Source: Paenibacillus amylolyticus
GTDB taxonomy: Bacteria; Bacillota; Bacilli; Paenibacillales; Paenibacillaceae
Assembly (NCBI RefSeq): GCF_029689945.1
Contig: NZ_CP121451.1
Span: 5,084,001-5,148,000 of the forward strand
Direction: 5' to 3'
DNA: 64,000 nucleotides
Of this stretch, positions 51,368-60,920 are shown in pieces; within the stretch, counting starts at the first letter, position 1, and every line of letters starts with the position of its first letter. Both the position numbers and the translations under genes were made by a program. Below the pieces are notes generated by a model. That model worked only from the letters and a program-made list of their open reading frames with translations, did no database searches and was not told where the DNA came from.

Positions 51368-53303
51368 TTATGGCGCACGTTTCGGTAGCAACTTCACATA
51401 CTCGTCAGACAGTTTCATCAGGCTGAGCACATGTTCATAGTCGGCACGATAAGGCTCCAGATCCGTAACCGGCTCATATGTCTTCAGCGAATAGGCTGTT
51501 CCATCATCAAATCCTGCACCCGGAATAAACATGATGTCATTGTTGACAAATGAACCCGTTGGCAAGTAATACCGGATACCGAAGGCATTATGATCCATGT
51601 TGAGCAGATCATGCCCAAAAGCAGTGAATTTCTCATCCTGGAGCGAAACGCCCATCAGATTCATAATGGTTGGCAGCATATCCAGCTGACCGCCTGGCTG
51701 CTCAATCACTTGCCCTTTGGTCTGTTTCGGCGTATGGATCATGAACGGAATATTGAAACGACTTACTTTGCCATCATAAGGGATACCCAAGTTAGCCTGA
51801 ATCTGCTGTGTAATCTCTTCGTCAGCAGGAAGACCAAAGTGGTCCCCGTAGAGCACTAGCGTTGTATTATCCCATAATCCGTTCGCCTTCAATTCATGAA
51901 TGAGTTGACCGATGGCATAGTCGGTATAGTTGATTGCTTGCAGATAATCGTGAAGCAGTTTGTTCGTGATGGTTGCTGGGATCGTGATTCGTGCACGATC
52001 AGCAGGAACCGTAAACGGCGAGTGGCTTGATGCCGTAATAAACTGAGCATAGAAGGGCTGGTTTGCAGCCTGATGCGCAGTCATTTTTTTTACACCTACT
52101 CGGTATAACTCTTCATCGGAAGGCCCAAAGTCATTGAATCTGTCATTCTCGAAGCTGGGCTTGTCGAAGTAACGAGTGAATCCGAGTGCCGGATACATTT
52201 TGTTCCGGTTCCAGAAGGTGACGTCATTGACGTGGTACGTCTCAGACTCATATCCCTCTTTACCCAATAACTTGGGAAGACTCGGCAGTTCACGGTCACT
52301 GTACCCTGCTGACATGGGAACAACGCCGGTTGGATAGATGGACGTGTTCGACATGAACTCAGCGTCTGAAGTGTTTCCCTGGCCGATTTGCTGGAAGAAA
52401 TGAGAGAAATAATAGCTTTCTTTCGCCAGATTATTCAATACCGGCGTTAACTCCTGACCATCCAATGAAGCATTAATCGGGAAATTCTGAAAGGACTCCA
52501 GTTGCAGTACAATCAGATTGCTGCCTTTCGCCTGACCGAAATATTTGGCCTTCACGGCTGTGCCGTCACTTGGTTTATCCTGATACGGATACTGGCTAAC
52601 CAGCTCATTGATCTTGGCAATCGTTTCGTTAATGTTGCCATTCGCAATGGCCTCATTCTCTTTGCTCGTCAGAATGGCCGACGATACCTGATAATTCAGG
52701 AAACCGAGATTCTCGGCCCGCACTAATTCGTTATCAATCGTTTCACCTTTGACAATAAAACTGCCTGACAGCACAATGCAGAATGCAGCGGTGAGCGCAA
52801 CGCCGAGCTTGCCCAGTATCGTCTGCGAATTCTGCCAAACGTCAAACCGCTATCGCGATAACTGCTGCGGTTACGTCCGCCGGAACGTCTGCGCATGATC
52901 AACCATATTGGCAATGCCAATACGATGTCTGCAAAAAACAGAAAGTGCTCCGGTCTTACCAGCGGCCCGATGCTGCCCCGTACTTGCGCAACTTGCCCCA
53001 GTTCACTGAGCGCGGTATATGTGGGTACCGAACTGAAATGAACGTTATAGAGCGTGGCTGCGAACAGCACCAGAGAAAACAGAATATTGAATCCCCCGTA
53101 TACTGCTCGCTTCCAGCCTTTGGGCACGATCAGATCCAACACGCATACCACGGTGAGTGCGCCCAATGCGTCAGTTAACAGACCAATGCCGGACAGACCC
53201 TGGAAAAGAAATACCGCAGCAGTGACAGCTTCAGCAGCATAAGAATGAATAACACGGCGAATAAGGTCCGTGATGAAGTTCGTTCGTTTTTGGAATTATA
53301 CAT
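51368..53303 (-). CDS. LtaS-family sulfatase-domain membrane protein (lipoteichoic acid synthase-like), two frameshifts
   Basis: The ATG at 53303 (MYNSKNERTSS) starts five membrane helices (FAVLFILMLLKLSLLRYFF; then GALTVVCVLDLIVPKGW; FLFFADIVLALPIWLIM), followed by an extracellular sulfatase-type domain. The nucleophile Thr is in GNTSDAEFMSNTS, and metal ligands in VLYGDHFGLP and SSHSPFTVP. Frame breaks at 53204-53207 (AAAA on plus) and 52844-52846 (AAA) are each repaired by one base, giving about 645 residues. The family polymerises glycerol-phosphate from phosphatidylglycerol onto a lipid anchor. The binding site before the ATG is weak. Confidence 0.85.
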
Positions 53304-53418
53304 GGTCGCTTTCAACCCTTACCCTGAAATTTTACGTTCCTTTTACAAAACGCATATTTCAGTATAACAGTTTTCTGGTTGCTATTCCATGGAAGTTCCG
53401 TATAGGACAGGGTGAGCG

Positions 53419-55728
53419 TTATGCAATTGTAGATATATCCGTGTTCTTTGTGTGCGCTCCCTCTGTCTGTCCGTTGATGGCTGCTTGTGCAGCTGCAATT
53501 CGTACATAAGGAATCTGTTCAGGCAAGCAGCTTACGTAATCCAGACCAATCCGGTGGCAGAAGGCAAGCGACTCCAGATCAACCACATTTTCTCCAGAGA
53601 TCCCTGTCTTCAGATGCGGTTTACGAATTCGACCTTGGACTACCGCCATCTCCACCAGTTGTCCGACTCCCTCAACGTCCAGCACACGAAATGGATTATT
53701 CGTTACCCGGCGAGAGTCCGTGTCCAGTTGAAGGAAGCGCTCCACGGCTTCTTGACGATTATATCCAAACGTCTTCTCTGTCAGCTCATCGGTGCCAAAT
53801 GTGAAGAAGTCTGCCTGGCGAGCAATATGAGTTGCTGTCAGCGCTGCTCTCGGAGCTTCGATCATCGCCCCCACTCTATAGAGACAATGCCGCTTCTCCT
53901 CACCAAGCACTTGGTCGGCCACATGATCCACCAGTTCTCTCATCACCTGAAGTTCATGCACATGACCGATCTGCGGAATCATAATCTCAGGTCGTACCCA
54001 CCAGCCTTCACGGATGCCTTTCACCGCCGCACGAAAAATCGCTTCAAGCTGCATATCAACGATTTCCGGGAAAACCGTACTCACACGACAAACCTGTTGC
54101 CCAAGTGTCGGATGATGTTCATGCAATTCACTGACTCTGCGAATTACACGCTCCAGTTCCTCCAGTTCAATCCGATGGTCTGCTTGCTCCTGCCACTCCT
54201 CTGCTTGCAACCACTCACGTCGTTTCTCTAACACTCCCAGATCCGGTAGCAGTTCATGCAATGGCGTATCGAGCAAACGTATCGTTACCGGGTATCCATC
54301 CATCGTTTCAAATATCTGTTCAAAATCAGACTGCTGCATCGGCAACAAACGCTCCACACCACGCCTGCGTTCGGATTCGCAATCAGCCAGAATCATTTTT
54401 TGTAGAAAGGGTAACCGTGCGGGTGACAACAGCATGTGTTCTGTACGGCACAATCCAATCCCTTCGGCACCATGTATCCGTGCTGTCAGAGCATCCTGTG
54501 GCTGATCAGCATTAGCCAGTATAATTAGCTCTTTGATTTCATCAGCCCATGTAAGTAGTATTTGCAGTTCTGGTGAAGGTGTCGGAAAATTTCCAGCGTC
54601 TACATCTTTGTTAGAGTCTGTGTAATGTAGCTTCAACTCTTCCGTGATATGTCCAAGTTGGATGCGTAACAGTGCATCCTCCTTGTTGATGAGTCCTTCA
54701 TGGACAAAATCCACAGCACTCCTCAGTGTGGCTGTCGAGGATAATCGTGCTGACCGGGTCTGCACAACATATAACTCGCCAGATTCAATTGCAAAGCTAA
54801 TTTCCTGAATTTCTCCCTTACGTCTCTCCAACTGGCTGCCACACTCCAGCAAACGTGCATACAGCTTAGGTTCGTTGTACTGCAAACAATCCAGGCCGTT
54901 ATCGGCTTGATTGGAGTCCCCGATGGAGACATATTGTCCCGTAATTTCCTTTTCTCCAGTCAGTGGATTACGCGTATATATTGTTCCCGTCCCGCTTGAG
55001 TCTCCGCTAGTTCCATGCATCATCGCTTGTATAAGAACAGGAGCGCTTTGCTCCGAAGAAATGAACGTTGACTTCCGCACCATCTCGTCCTGAGATCTGG
55101 ATGCTTTAACACGTTGTGAGTGATACACTGCACGTATTGCTTCTTTCCATTGAATTTGAACATCCTGTGGAAAGGGATTACGACCTTTCGTTTCAATTAA
55201 ATGTTTCCATTCCGTAATGGTTAATTCAAGCTCCGCTTCATCCCGCCCCTTAACGTGACACGATATTCCTGTGAACAATGCAGACGACATGCCATATACC
55301 AACTGTCCATATTCTTTTATATAGTCCAGATAACATTGGAGTGCATATAACCGATCACCAGTTTGACGTGCGAGTCCTTCCACGGTAACATCATTCAGTC
55401 CAACATTGAGCAGGGATTGTGTCTCCGTTGCTGATACATGATCCTGATCCGTGCGGACCGCGAGTAGTAGCGGATTCTCCGAATGTCCGAAGAACTTCCC
55501 TGTTTGCTGTTCCAGATGCCGGATCGCGTTCACAATCCCTTCCACTCCTTCACCGGAAAGATGTCCAAGACGGGTACAGAACTCGCGACAGCATTCCGTT
55601 GTGACCACAAATCCGGCCGGGACGGACCACCCTGCACGGATTAACTCTGCAAGATCAGCCCCTATACTGCCCATTAGCCCTTTCATCTCTGCCGTACCTT
55701 CTTCCAACAGAATTACCCGTTTTGTCAT
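53419..55728 (-). CDS. PPDK/PEP-synthase-like protein lacking the phosphohistidine domain
   Basis: 769 residues from the ATG at 55728 (MTKRVILLEEGTAEMKG), with GGGAG upstream. Residues 1-325 resemble the ATP-grasp nucleotide domain of pyruvate phosphate dikinase (GTGTIYTRNPLTGEKEI; ELYVVQTRSARL) and residues about 390-760 the PEP/pyruvate TIM barrel (ANADQPQDALTARIHGAEG, GLCRTEHML, the end YVSCLPEQIPYVRIAAAQ). The swivelling domain that carries the catalytic His (GGMTSHAAVVAR type), normally about 110 residues, is missing: QLGHITEELKLHYTDSNKDV leads straight into the barrel. Also, the usual GICGEHGGDP reads GISGENVVDL. The protein cannot run the normal phosphotransfer cycle alone; a regulatory or altered role is likely. 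The frame is intact. Confidence 0.82.
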   Translation of the reverse strand: MTKRVILLEEGTAEMKGLMGSIGADLAELIRAGWSVPAGFVVTTECCREFCTRLGHLSGEGVEGIVNAIRHLEQQTGKFFGHSENPLLLAVRTDQDHVSATETQSLLNVGLNDVTVEGLARQTGDRLYALQCYLDYIKEYGQLVYGMSSALFTGISCHVKGRDEAELELTITEWKHLIETKGRNPFPQDVQIQWKEAIRAVYHSQRVKASRSQDEMVRKSTFISSEQSAPVLIQAMMHGTSGDSSGTGTIYTRNPLTGEKEITGQYVSIGDSNQADNGLDCLQYNEPKLYARLLECGSQLERRKGEIQEISFAIESGELYVVQTRSARLSSTATLRSAVDFVHEGLINKEDALLRIQLGHITEELKLHYTDSNKDVDAGNFPTPSPELQILLTWADEIKELIILANADQPQDALTARIHGAEGIGLCRTEHMLLSPARLPFLQKMILADCESERRRGVERLLPMQQSDFEQIFETMDGYPVTIRLLDTPLHELLPDLGVLEKRREWLQAEEWQEQADHRIELEELERVIRRVSELHEHHPTLGQQVCRVSTVFPEIVDMQLEAIFRAAVKGIREGWWVRPEIMIPQIGHVHELQVMRELVDHVADQVLGEEKRHCLYRVGAMIEAPRAALTATHIARQADFFTFGTDELTEKTFGYNRQEAVERFLQLDTDSRRVTNNPFRVLDVEGVGQLVEMAVVQGRIRKPHLKTGISGENVVDLESLAFCHRIGLDYVSCLPEQIPYVRIAAAQAAINGQTEGAHTKNTDISTIA

Positions 55729-56019
55729 TACAGCTCTCCCATCCGCCATTCATGGCTATGCTTGAAGACTTCAACCCCTGCGCTGCAGATCAGCCTTCAC
55801 TCTAATGGTATGTTGTAATCTTTCAGTCAAGGACCTCCGCTTTTGCATTTTGTGCTCATTGTTCTGTTTTTTGTAAACGCTACACTAAAAGGAGATGGAA
55901 CAAGCCTTTTGAGTAGCTGCATTAGCTCATTTATCGTGGTAAACAAAAGAAACCCCTCCAGCCTGAGCCGAAGGAGCTTTCCATTTTTTTAGTATTCACT
56001 TACCTCAAACGTCAATTCC

Positions 56020-56113
56020 CTATTCCCATTCACCTTTTTTGATGTAAGTTGCTTCATAAGCAACAATCACACTGGTTTTATCTGTTACCTTTTGAATATC
56101 CTACTGACGTCAT
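56020..56113 (-). pseudogene. Possible small gene or remnant in the 55729-56259 gap
   Basis: On the minus strand a short frame reads DIQKVTDKTSVIVAYEATYI and then KKGEWE before TAG at 56020. An ATG (56113) is in frame only if one base is dropped near 56102. The composition looks protein-like, but length and missing start make it doubtful. The rest of the 55729-56259 stretch has a weak hairpin near 55951-55975 (CTCC...GGAG followed by T) and nothing else. Confidence 0.2.
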
Positions 56114-56259
56114 CCTAGCAGTGCCTTTTTTCCGATTCTTTCGGATTTAGTATTATAGCAACCCATTTCTACAATTTTGTAAATTGTTTCAAATAAAGAT
56201 AGCAACAATTTCCTGGTTCTGTTAGACTAAATGTGCTCAAATGATTTCTGGAGGATAAC

Positions 56260-56562
56260 ATGTTAGATACCTTTCTCAGTATTTCTGCATACATAATTAT
56301 TAGTAGTTTACTTTTATCCCTTCTGTATATAGCTTATTTGTACTTTAGAATTTTCTTAGAATGCATCCGTTATTATTTTATGAAGATTTTTTTCCGTTCT
56401 AAAATTCAAGAAGAAGACCTTGGTTTTGGAGACTTGATAATGTCTTTTACAGTTTCTTTTCCTTTATTTTTACTTTCTGTATCAGGCATCTACCTGCTTA
56501 TAAAAGAAGGAATATCTATGGAAGAATTATTAAATGGCTTATCAAAAGCTAGGCGCCATTAA
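56260..56562 (+). CDS. Small two- or three-helix membrane protein of unknown function
   Basis: 100 residues; GGAGG lies 7 bases before the ATG at 56260. Helices at about residues 8-32 and 58-82, separated by a basic/aromatic loop (RYYFMKIFFRSK) and EEDLGFGDLIMSF; the C terminus is SKARRH. Not recognised. AT-rich relative to its neighbours, suggesting late acquisition, but no mobile gene is adjacent. Confidence 0.6.
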   Translation: MLDTFLSISAYIIISSLLLSLLYIAYLYFRIFLECIRYYFMKIFFRSKIQEEDLGFGDLIMSFTVSFPLFLLSVSGIYLLIKEGISMEELLNGLSKARRH

Positions 56563-56595
56563 ACTCATACCTTATCAACTTTGATTAAGTTTGTT

Positions 56596-56940
56596 TTACT
56601 CTTTCATTTTTTTTTGACGTTCATCCAACTCTTTTATATCTCCATTCGCACTTGCAAATAGAGACAGGAAATTTCGCCTCATCCTGTTAATAACAATTGC
56701 TGTCTCTTCCCTTGTTATTGGATCACAGGACGTTTTCCAACAAAGCATGTGTCTCCTCCCACGCTGCAGTTGCCCATCTGCACGGTAAGTTGATATCCCT
56801 TACCGTCACTGGCTTGTCCTCCTTAACCGGCGTTTGCACATAATAGTTGAGTAAGTATTGTGTAGTCTCAACAACGCCCGCTTCTGTATAATTAAGTTGT
56901 GATTCTGCAGAGAATGTGATTTTTTGAATAACACATCTCT
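56596..56940 (-). pseudogene. Small frameshifted gene with SLH-like C terminus
   Basis: On the minus strand an open stretch without clear start reads VIQKITFSAESQLNYTEAGV, then TVRDINLPCRWATAAWEE, up to a stop at 56723. A shifted frame, which also has its own ATG at 56748 behind GGGAGGAGAC, continues with CDPITREETAIVINRMRRN and LDERQKKMKE to a stop at 56596. Joining the two by one base gives a segment with the ITREExAxxINR signature of S-layer-homology-like motifs. It may be a remnant of a surface or lysin-like gene, or the 50-residue ORF (56596-56748) may be a real small gene on its own. Confidence 0.35.
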
Positions 56941-56955
56941 CAGATATTGCATCAT

Positions 56956-58620
56956 TTAGCCCATAAACCGCAATACATCCTCAATCTTCTTCCTATGAGA
57001 GATCACACCGTAGTTCATCCAGGTCATGAAGTCCACCTCATACACGTTACCGCTCTTCACGGCAGGCAGGCGTTTCCATTCATCCCTTTCGAGCAGTGCG
57101 CGCTCATCTCCAGGTTTGGCTGAATTTCCAGTGTCAAATGTAATCAACAAGTGATCCGCATCCAGCTGACTTAACTGCTCCAATCCAATGAGTATCCTCC
57201 GCTCTTGTCTTGTCCATTGCTGCACACGGGAATGCGGAGTCAACCCAAGATCCTGATAAATTACAGGTCCAACGTAGCCCTGCTGATGCCCATAGAGCGT
57301 AATATCAGAGGCAGATATGCGCAAAAAAGCTACTGTTTCTCCACGCATATAACGTGCTAATTGACCTTTGGCTTCCAGTGCCTTGTCCTCATACGAACCA
57401 ATTACATCTTGGACCCGATTCACCTTCCCCAACACATCGGCGGTCGATCTCAGAATGGAGCGCCAATCTTCCTCGAGGTGTTCTACGTAAAATGTAGGTG
57501 CTACCTGCTCAAAACGGTCCAGATTCCATCGATCATATCCTTTGTCCAGCATAATGAAATCAGGTACATTGCCCGAATTAAACTGTGCATCCAGCTGGCT
57601 CACATCGAATTCGGGTACATCATCCAACCCCAAATAATGCTGTCTACCCCAGGAGTGATGCGAACACTGCAATATGGGCTTTACGCCAAGAGCCAGCACA
57701 AAGTCTTCCAGATACGGAGCAAAGACACGAACCTCCTGGCGGTGATGACGGCGATATAACCCAGGTGAAATACCAGCATATTGCTTGAATCGTCGACCAA
57801 AATAATATTCGCTGCTAAATCCCACATTCTGTGCAATTTCATGAATCCGATCATCCGTCAGTTGTAACAATTGCTTGGAGCGCTCCAGCCGAATGGCATT
57901 TAGATAATCAAGCGGAAGCTTGCCTGTAATTTTTTTGAATTGCCGCGTGTAGCTGGCTCTGGTAAGACCAATATCGGCCGCGAGTTCATCCACGGTTATC
58001 GTCTGATCATAGTGGTCGCCAATATAACGAATTGAACTTTGAAGACGGGTACGGTCATCTGGTGCTTCTGTTTTCGGATCGCTCTGGCGAAGCAATACAC
58101 GGAACCATTCCTGGAAACGAAGCTGTACCTCCCATTGCTCCAGCCAATCGTTAGTTTCCTGTTGACGAAGTATTTGTTCCAAAGCTTCGAGACATGAACT
58201 CCATGGACTGTAATTCAGCTCGATAAGAGATAGCGCTTCTTTAATCTCATTCCCTGCCAAAGACTCATGCGGGCCAGTCATGATTTTCGTATGCTGTTGG
58301 TTTGAAATATTTTCGTTTTGTTGTGCCACCATCAGGTCAAGCTTATAGTACTGCAATTCATTTCCTGTCGAAGTAGAGGCTTCTATCTTAGTGGATGTCC
58401 CAGCTGGAACAAACATTATCATTCCTTTTTCCAAAAAAGATTCCCGATCTGGGCAACGCATTGAACCCTTGCCAGACGTTATAACAAAAATAGAGTGAGA
58501 GGACGATATCCTGTATAACATGCATGTTTCAATATGAGATTGATGGTGATCTATGTATTCCATATGCTGAAGCGTGCATAGCCAGGGCTTAGGAATATGT
58601 TGCTTTATCGTGTGGCACAT
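56956..58620 (-). CDS. AraC-family regulator fused to a siderophore-binding (PBP) domain, Btr-like
   Basis: About 554 residues; of two in-frame ATG codons (58626, 58620) the second has AAGGA at 8 bases. Residues 1-120 are a cupin-like region, about 205-290 the AraC double helix-turn-helix (TVDELAADIGLTRASYTRQF; HEIAQNVGFSSEYYFGRRFK), and about 305-550 a FecB/TroA-type binding fold (DFVLALGVKPILQCSHHSWG). B. subtilis Btr has the same build and activates the feu operon when it binds bacillibactin. Next to it is a siderophore-binding lipoprotein gene with a similar domain (both contain QYLGLD/DYLGLD-type motifs), the likely target. A Fur box precedes the gene. Confidence 0.92.
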   Translation of the reverse strand: MCHTIKQHIPKPWLCTLQHMEYIDHHQSHIETCMLYRISSSHSIFVITSGKGSMRCPDRESFLEKGMIMFVPAGTSTKIEASTSTGNELQYYKLDLMVAQQNENISNQQHTKIMTGPHESLAGNEIKEALSLIELNYSPWSSCLEALEQILRQQETNDWLEQWEVQLRFQEWFRVLLRQSDPKTEAPDDRTRLQSSIRYIGDHYDQTITVDELAADIGLTRASYTRQFKKITGKLPLDYLNAIRLERSKQLLQLTDDRIHEIAQNVGFSSEYYFGRRFKQYAGISPGLYRRHHRQEVRVFAPYLEDFVLALGVKPILQCSHHSWGRQHYLGLDDVPEFDVSQLDAQFNSGNVPDFIMLDKGYDRWNLDRFEQVAPTFYVEHLEEDWRSILRSTADVLGKVNRVQDVIGSYEDKALEAKGQLARYMRGETVAFLRISASDITLYGHQQGYVGPVIYQDLGLTPHSRVQQWTRQERRILIGLEQLSQLDADHLLITFDTGNSAKPGDERALLERDEWKRLPAVKSGNVYEVDFMTWMNYGVISHRKKIEDVLRFMG

Positions 58621-58637
58621 GTTCATCGTCCTTAACT

Positions 58638-58656
58638 GAGAATTATTATCATTTGA
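58638..58656 (-). promoter_or_regulatory. Fur box upstream of the Btr-like regulator
   Basis: GAGAATTATTATCATTTGA on the plus strand; its complement TCAAATGATAATAATTCTC agrees with the Fur palindrome GATAATGATAATCATTATC at about 14 of 19 positions. It lies 17 bases before the start codon, so repression would act close to the start or the promoter. Confidence 0.65.
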
Positions 58657-58677
58657 AAATAGTGTATACGAAAAGAA

Positions 58678-58706
58678 AGCTCTTCAACCCTCGCTGAAGA
58701 ACTTTC
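58678..58706 (-). terminator. Hairpin after the second siderophore-binding lipoprotein gene
   Basis: On the minus strand TTCTTCA and TGAAGAG pair around GCGAGGGT and TTTCTTTTC follows. It lies between the lipoprotein gene (stop 58724) and the Btr-like gene. Confidence 0.55.
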
Positions 58707-58723
58707 TTTCTTATGGGATGATA

Positions 58724-59722
58724 CTATGGAGTCATTTTTTCCAAGAGATCATCAATTTTCATGGAATTCGCAGTAATCGCACCTGATTGCCAATGTGATC
58801 TTTCCATGATGTACACCTGATTGTTCTTAACCGCCGGAAGAGATTGCCACAATTTGCTGTCAAGTACCTTCAGAGCTTCCTTATTCTCAGGAGATGACCA
58901 TTCTCCATTGGAAGGGAAAATGATTAGATGATCCGCATCAAGCTGCGGGACGGCCTCTTCAGACAGAATTTCTTGGTATTCCTCCATCTTGCTAACCAGA
59001 GGATGCGGTGTTAGACCGAGCTCCGAATAGATAAATCCAGTGTAGCGATTTTTGATACCGAACAGTGCGAGTGTATCATCGTTAACGTTAAGCCGGACTA
59101 CTGCGACTGTCTCGTTCCCAACTGCTTCCTGCAGCTTGGATTTGGCATCTGCAATTTTGGCCTCGAATGCCGCAGCAACTTCTTCACCCTTGTCAGTTTT
59201 ACCTACAACATCGGCAATGGTTTTCAACATTTGATTGGAATCCTGCAGTACGCTCTCAGGCAAACGATACGTCGGTGCCACCTTGGAGTACATCTCATAT
59301 TTCTCCGCATCTGCCGCACCATCCAAAATGATCAGATCTGGATCATATTCCATTAAAGCCTCGATACTGCCTGTAGTATCAAATTTCGGAGCATCCAGTC
59401 CTAAATAATCCTGAACACCCCACAGCGGATGATACCATTGCACGACAGGTGTAATACCGAGCGCCTTCAGATAATCCTCCACATAGATTCCAGCAATACG
59501 CTGCGGCTCGACCGGAATTGTCACATCTCCAAATTCATCCTGTACGACCCGTGTCGCAGACTCTGTCTCGGTTCCAGAAGTATTTTCTCCCGAAGTTGCA
59601 CTTTCAGTTGCAGGAGTCTGTTCCGCGTTTGTAGCGGTATTAGCACTACAACCTGAAATAACCACACCCATGAGCAGTAACGTAATCGCCCACCCTTTGA
59701 ATCCCTTAGTAAAACCTGCCAT
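58724..59722 (-). CDS. Iron-siderophore ABC transporter substrate-binding lipoprotein
   Basis: 332 residues from the ATG at 59722 (MAGFTKGFKGWAITLLLMG), preceded by GGTGAAGGG. Signal peptide ends in the lipobox VISGC (Cys near 25), followed by a Thr/Glu-rich linker and the binding domain: VTIPVEPQRIAGIYVEDYLK, LIILDGAADAEKYEMYSKV, QSLPAVKNNQVYIMERSHW. Clearly related to the PBP domain of the neighbouring Btr-like regulator (shared Trp-Tyr/His and LGLD segments). No FecCD permease gene adjacent; it must work with a permease encoded elsewhere. A near-perfect Fur box lies upstream. Confidence 0.9.
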   Translation of the reverse strand: MAGFTKGFKGWAITLLLMGVVISGCSANTATNAEQTPATESATSGENTSGTETESATRVVQDEFGDVTIPVEPQRIAGIYVEDYLKALGITPVVQWYHPLWGVQDYLGLDAPKFDTTGSIEALMEYDPDLIILDGAADAEKYEMYSKVAPTYRLPESVLQDSNQMLKTIADVVGKTDKGEEVAAAFEAKIADAKSKLQEAVGNETVAVVRLNVNDDTLALFGIKNRYTGFIYSELGLTPHPLVSKMEEYQEILSEEAVPQLDADHLIIFPSNGEWSSPENKEALKVLDSKLWQSLPAVKNNQVYIMERSHWQSGAITANSMKIDDLLEKMTP

Positions 59723-59780
59723 GTTACCCTTCACCCCTATATAATCTGTTGATGTAAGTGAGAATATGATACACATAACG

Positions 59781-59799
59781 TATAATGATTATCATTCTC
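59781..59799 (-). promoter_or_regulatory. Fur box upstream of the second siderophore-binding lipoprotein
   Basis: TATAATGATTATCATTCTC on the plus strand (complement GAGAATGATAATCATTATA) matches the Fur consensus at about 17 of 19 positions, the best of the three boxes in the window. Confidence 0.85.
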
Positions 59800-59905
59800 A
59801 TCTATTGTATAGGTGAATTGTACCTCAGCCTTCAGCCGACTCACAATGTACATTTGATGCTATTTTTTTATACAAACGACAACACCTCTGTTGGAACTCC
59901 CCCGC

Positions 59906-60280
59906 TTATCGCAGGGGCAACCTGCCTTGACGATAACTTTCCAACAGCTGATTCACAAAGGAATCATTCGACACATCCTGTAACAGTGCAGCACCAATTA
60001 AGCCTATATCATCGCTCACATACCCGCCTAACTCAGGTTCACCTGTGAGAGCCAGGGTCTGCTTGAACGCCTGCTCCCTGCACGCACGAAGCACTTCTTC
60101 TTCAGCCACAGCGGAAGCTTGAGCCCATCGTTCAAAGGACTGCATCCACTCGTCAGCAAATGCAGAAGCATCCCTTTCATCCAGGTAAACCTCCACTTCC
60201 AATCCTTCAAATGTCTGCTGGGTCAGAATCCGTCCCTCGTTAAGATCCGACAGCAGCTTCTCCACATCTGTTCTGCTCAT
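59906..60280 (-). CDS. Conserved hypothetical protein (124 aa)
   Basis: 124 residues; GGAGGGG lies before the ATG. It begins SRTDVEKLLSDLNEGRILTQ and is Glu/Asp/Leu-rich, mostly alpha-helical, without Cys clusters, membrane helices or signal peptide. No family is recognised. It follows the histidine phosphatase gene (stop 60334) by 53 bp in the same direction and is probably the last gene of the 63130-59906 operon. Confidence 0.65.
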   Translation of the reverse strand: MSRTDVEKLLSDLNEGRILTQQTFEGLEVEVYLDERDASAFADEWMQSFERWAQASAVAEEEVLRACREQAFKQTLALTGEPELGGYVSDDIGLIGAALLQDVSNDSFVNQLLESYRQGRLPLR

Positions 60281-60333
60281 TGATCTCCCCTCCTGTTCCT
60301 CTCTTGACTAATGCATGACACTATACAACTCTG

Positions 60334-60909
60334 TCACTCCCACAATCGTGTTACCTGGACCAACTTGTGCGTTCCGTCAAACTCCAACTTATAGATATCC
60401 GGCATCGTAGTACTTTCCCAGAATTCATAACCGTAGGAAGAATCATAGTGTTGTAAAATTAGCGTCATTACATCTCCATGTGTTCCGATGACTACCTCGT
60501 GTCCCGAATGTTTATCCAGAATTCTTTCGATCACTGCTATCGCCCTTGAACGAGCCTGTTCACCAGACTCCCCACCAGGGTAAGCATACGTAGGATCACG
60601 GTACAACCGCTGTTTGGCTTCGCGAAAATTCTCATGCTTCACATCTGAACTCGACAGCTCGCGTTCACGGAGATCTTCCTCTGTCACCACAATCCTACCT
60701 GACCGATCTGCCAGAATCTGAATCGTATCCACCGCTCGCCTGTAAGGGCTGGAATAGAACAGTTGAATCTGCTCCGCTTGGAGCAGACAAGCAACCGTCC
60801 CTGCATCTTGATGACCTTGTTCTGTCAACCCACGCACGCGCTCTTGTCCTGCAACATACCGCGACTCCGCATGTCTAACAAAATACAAAAACGTACTGAC
60901 TTCGCTCAT
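60334..60909 (-). CDS. Histidine phosphatase (phosphoglycerate mutase-like) protein
   Basis: 191 residues. The catalytic RHG-type motif is FVRHAESRYVAGQERVRG and the second His is in VIGTHGDVMTLIL, with the Arg in SSPYRRAVDTIQIL. The start lies 11 bases after the methyltransferase stop codon, with GGATGGAGG overlapping it; the site is very close to the ATG. Substrates of such enzymes are small phosphoesters; nothing in the context narrows it. Confidence 0.88.
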   Translation of the reverse strand: MSEVSTFLYFVRHAESRYVAGQERVRGLTEQGHQDAGTVACLLQAEQIQLFYSSPYRRAVDTIQILADRSGRIVVTEEDLRERELSSSDVKHENFREAKQRLYRDPTYAYPGGESGEQARSRAIAVIERILDKHSGHEVVIGTHGDVMTLILQHYDSSYGYEFWESTTMPDIYKLEFDGTHKLVQVTRLWE

Positions 60910-60920
60910 CCTCCATCCGC

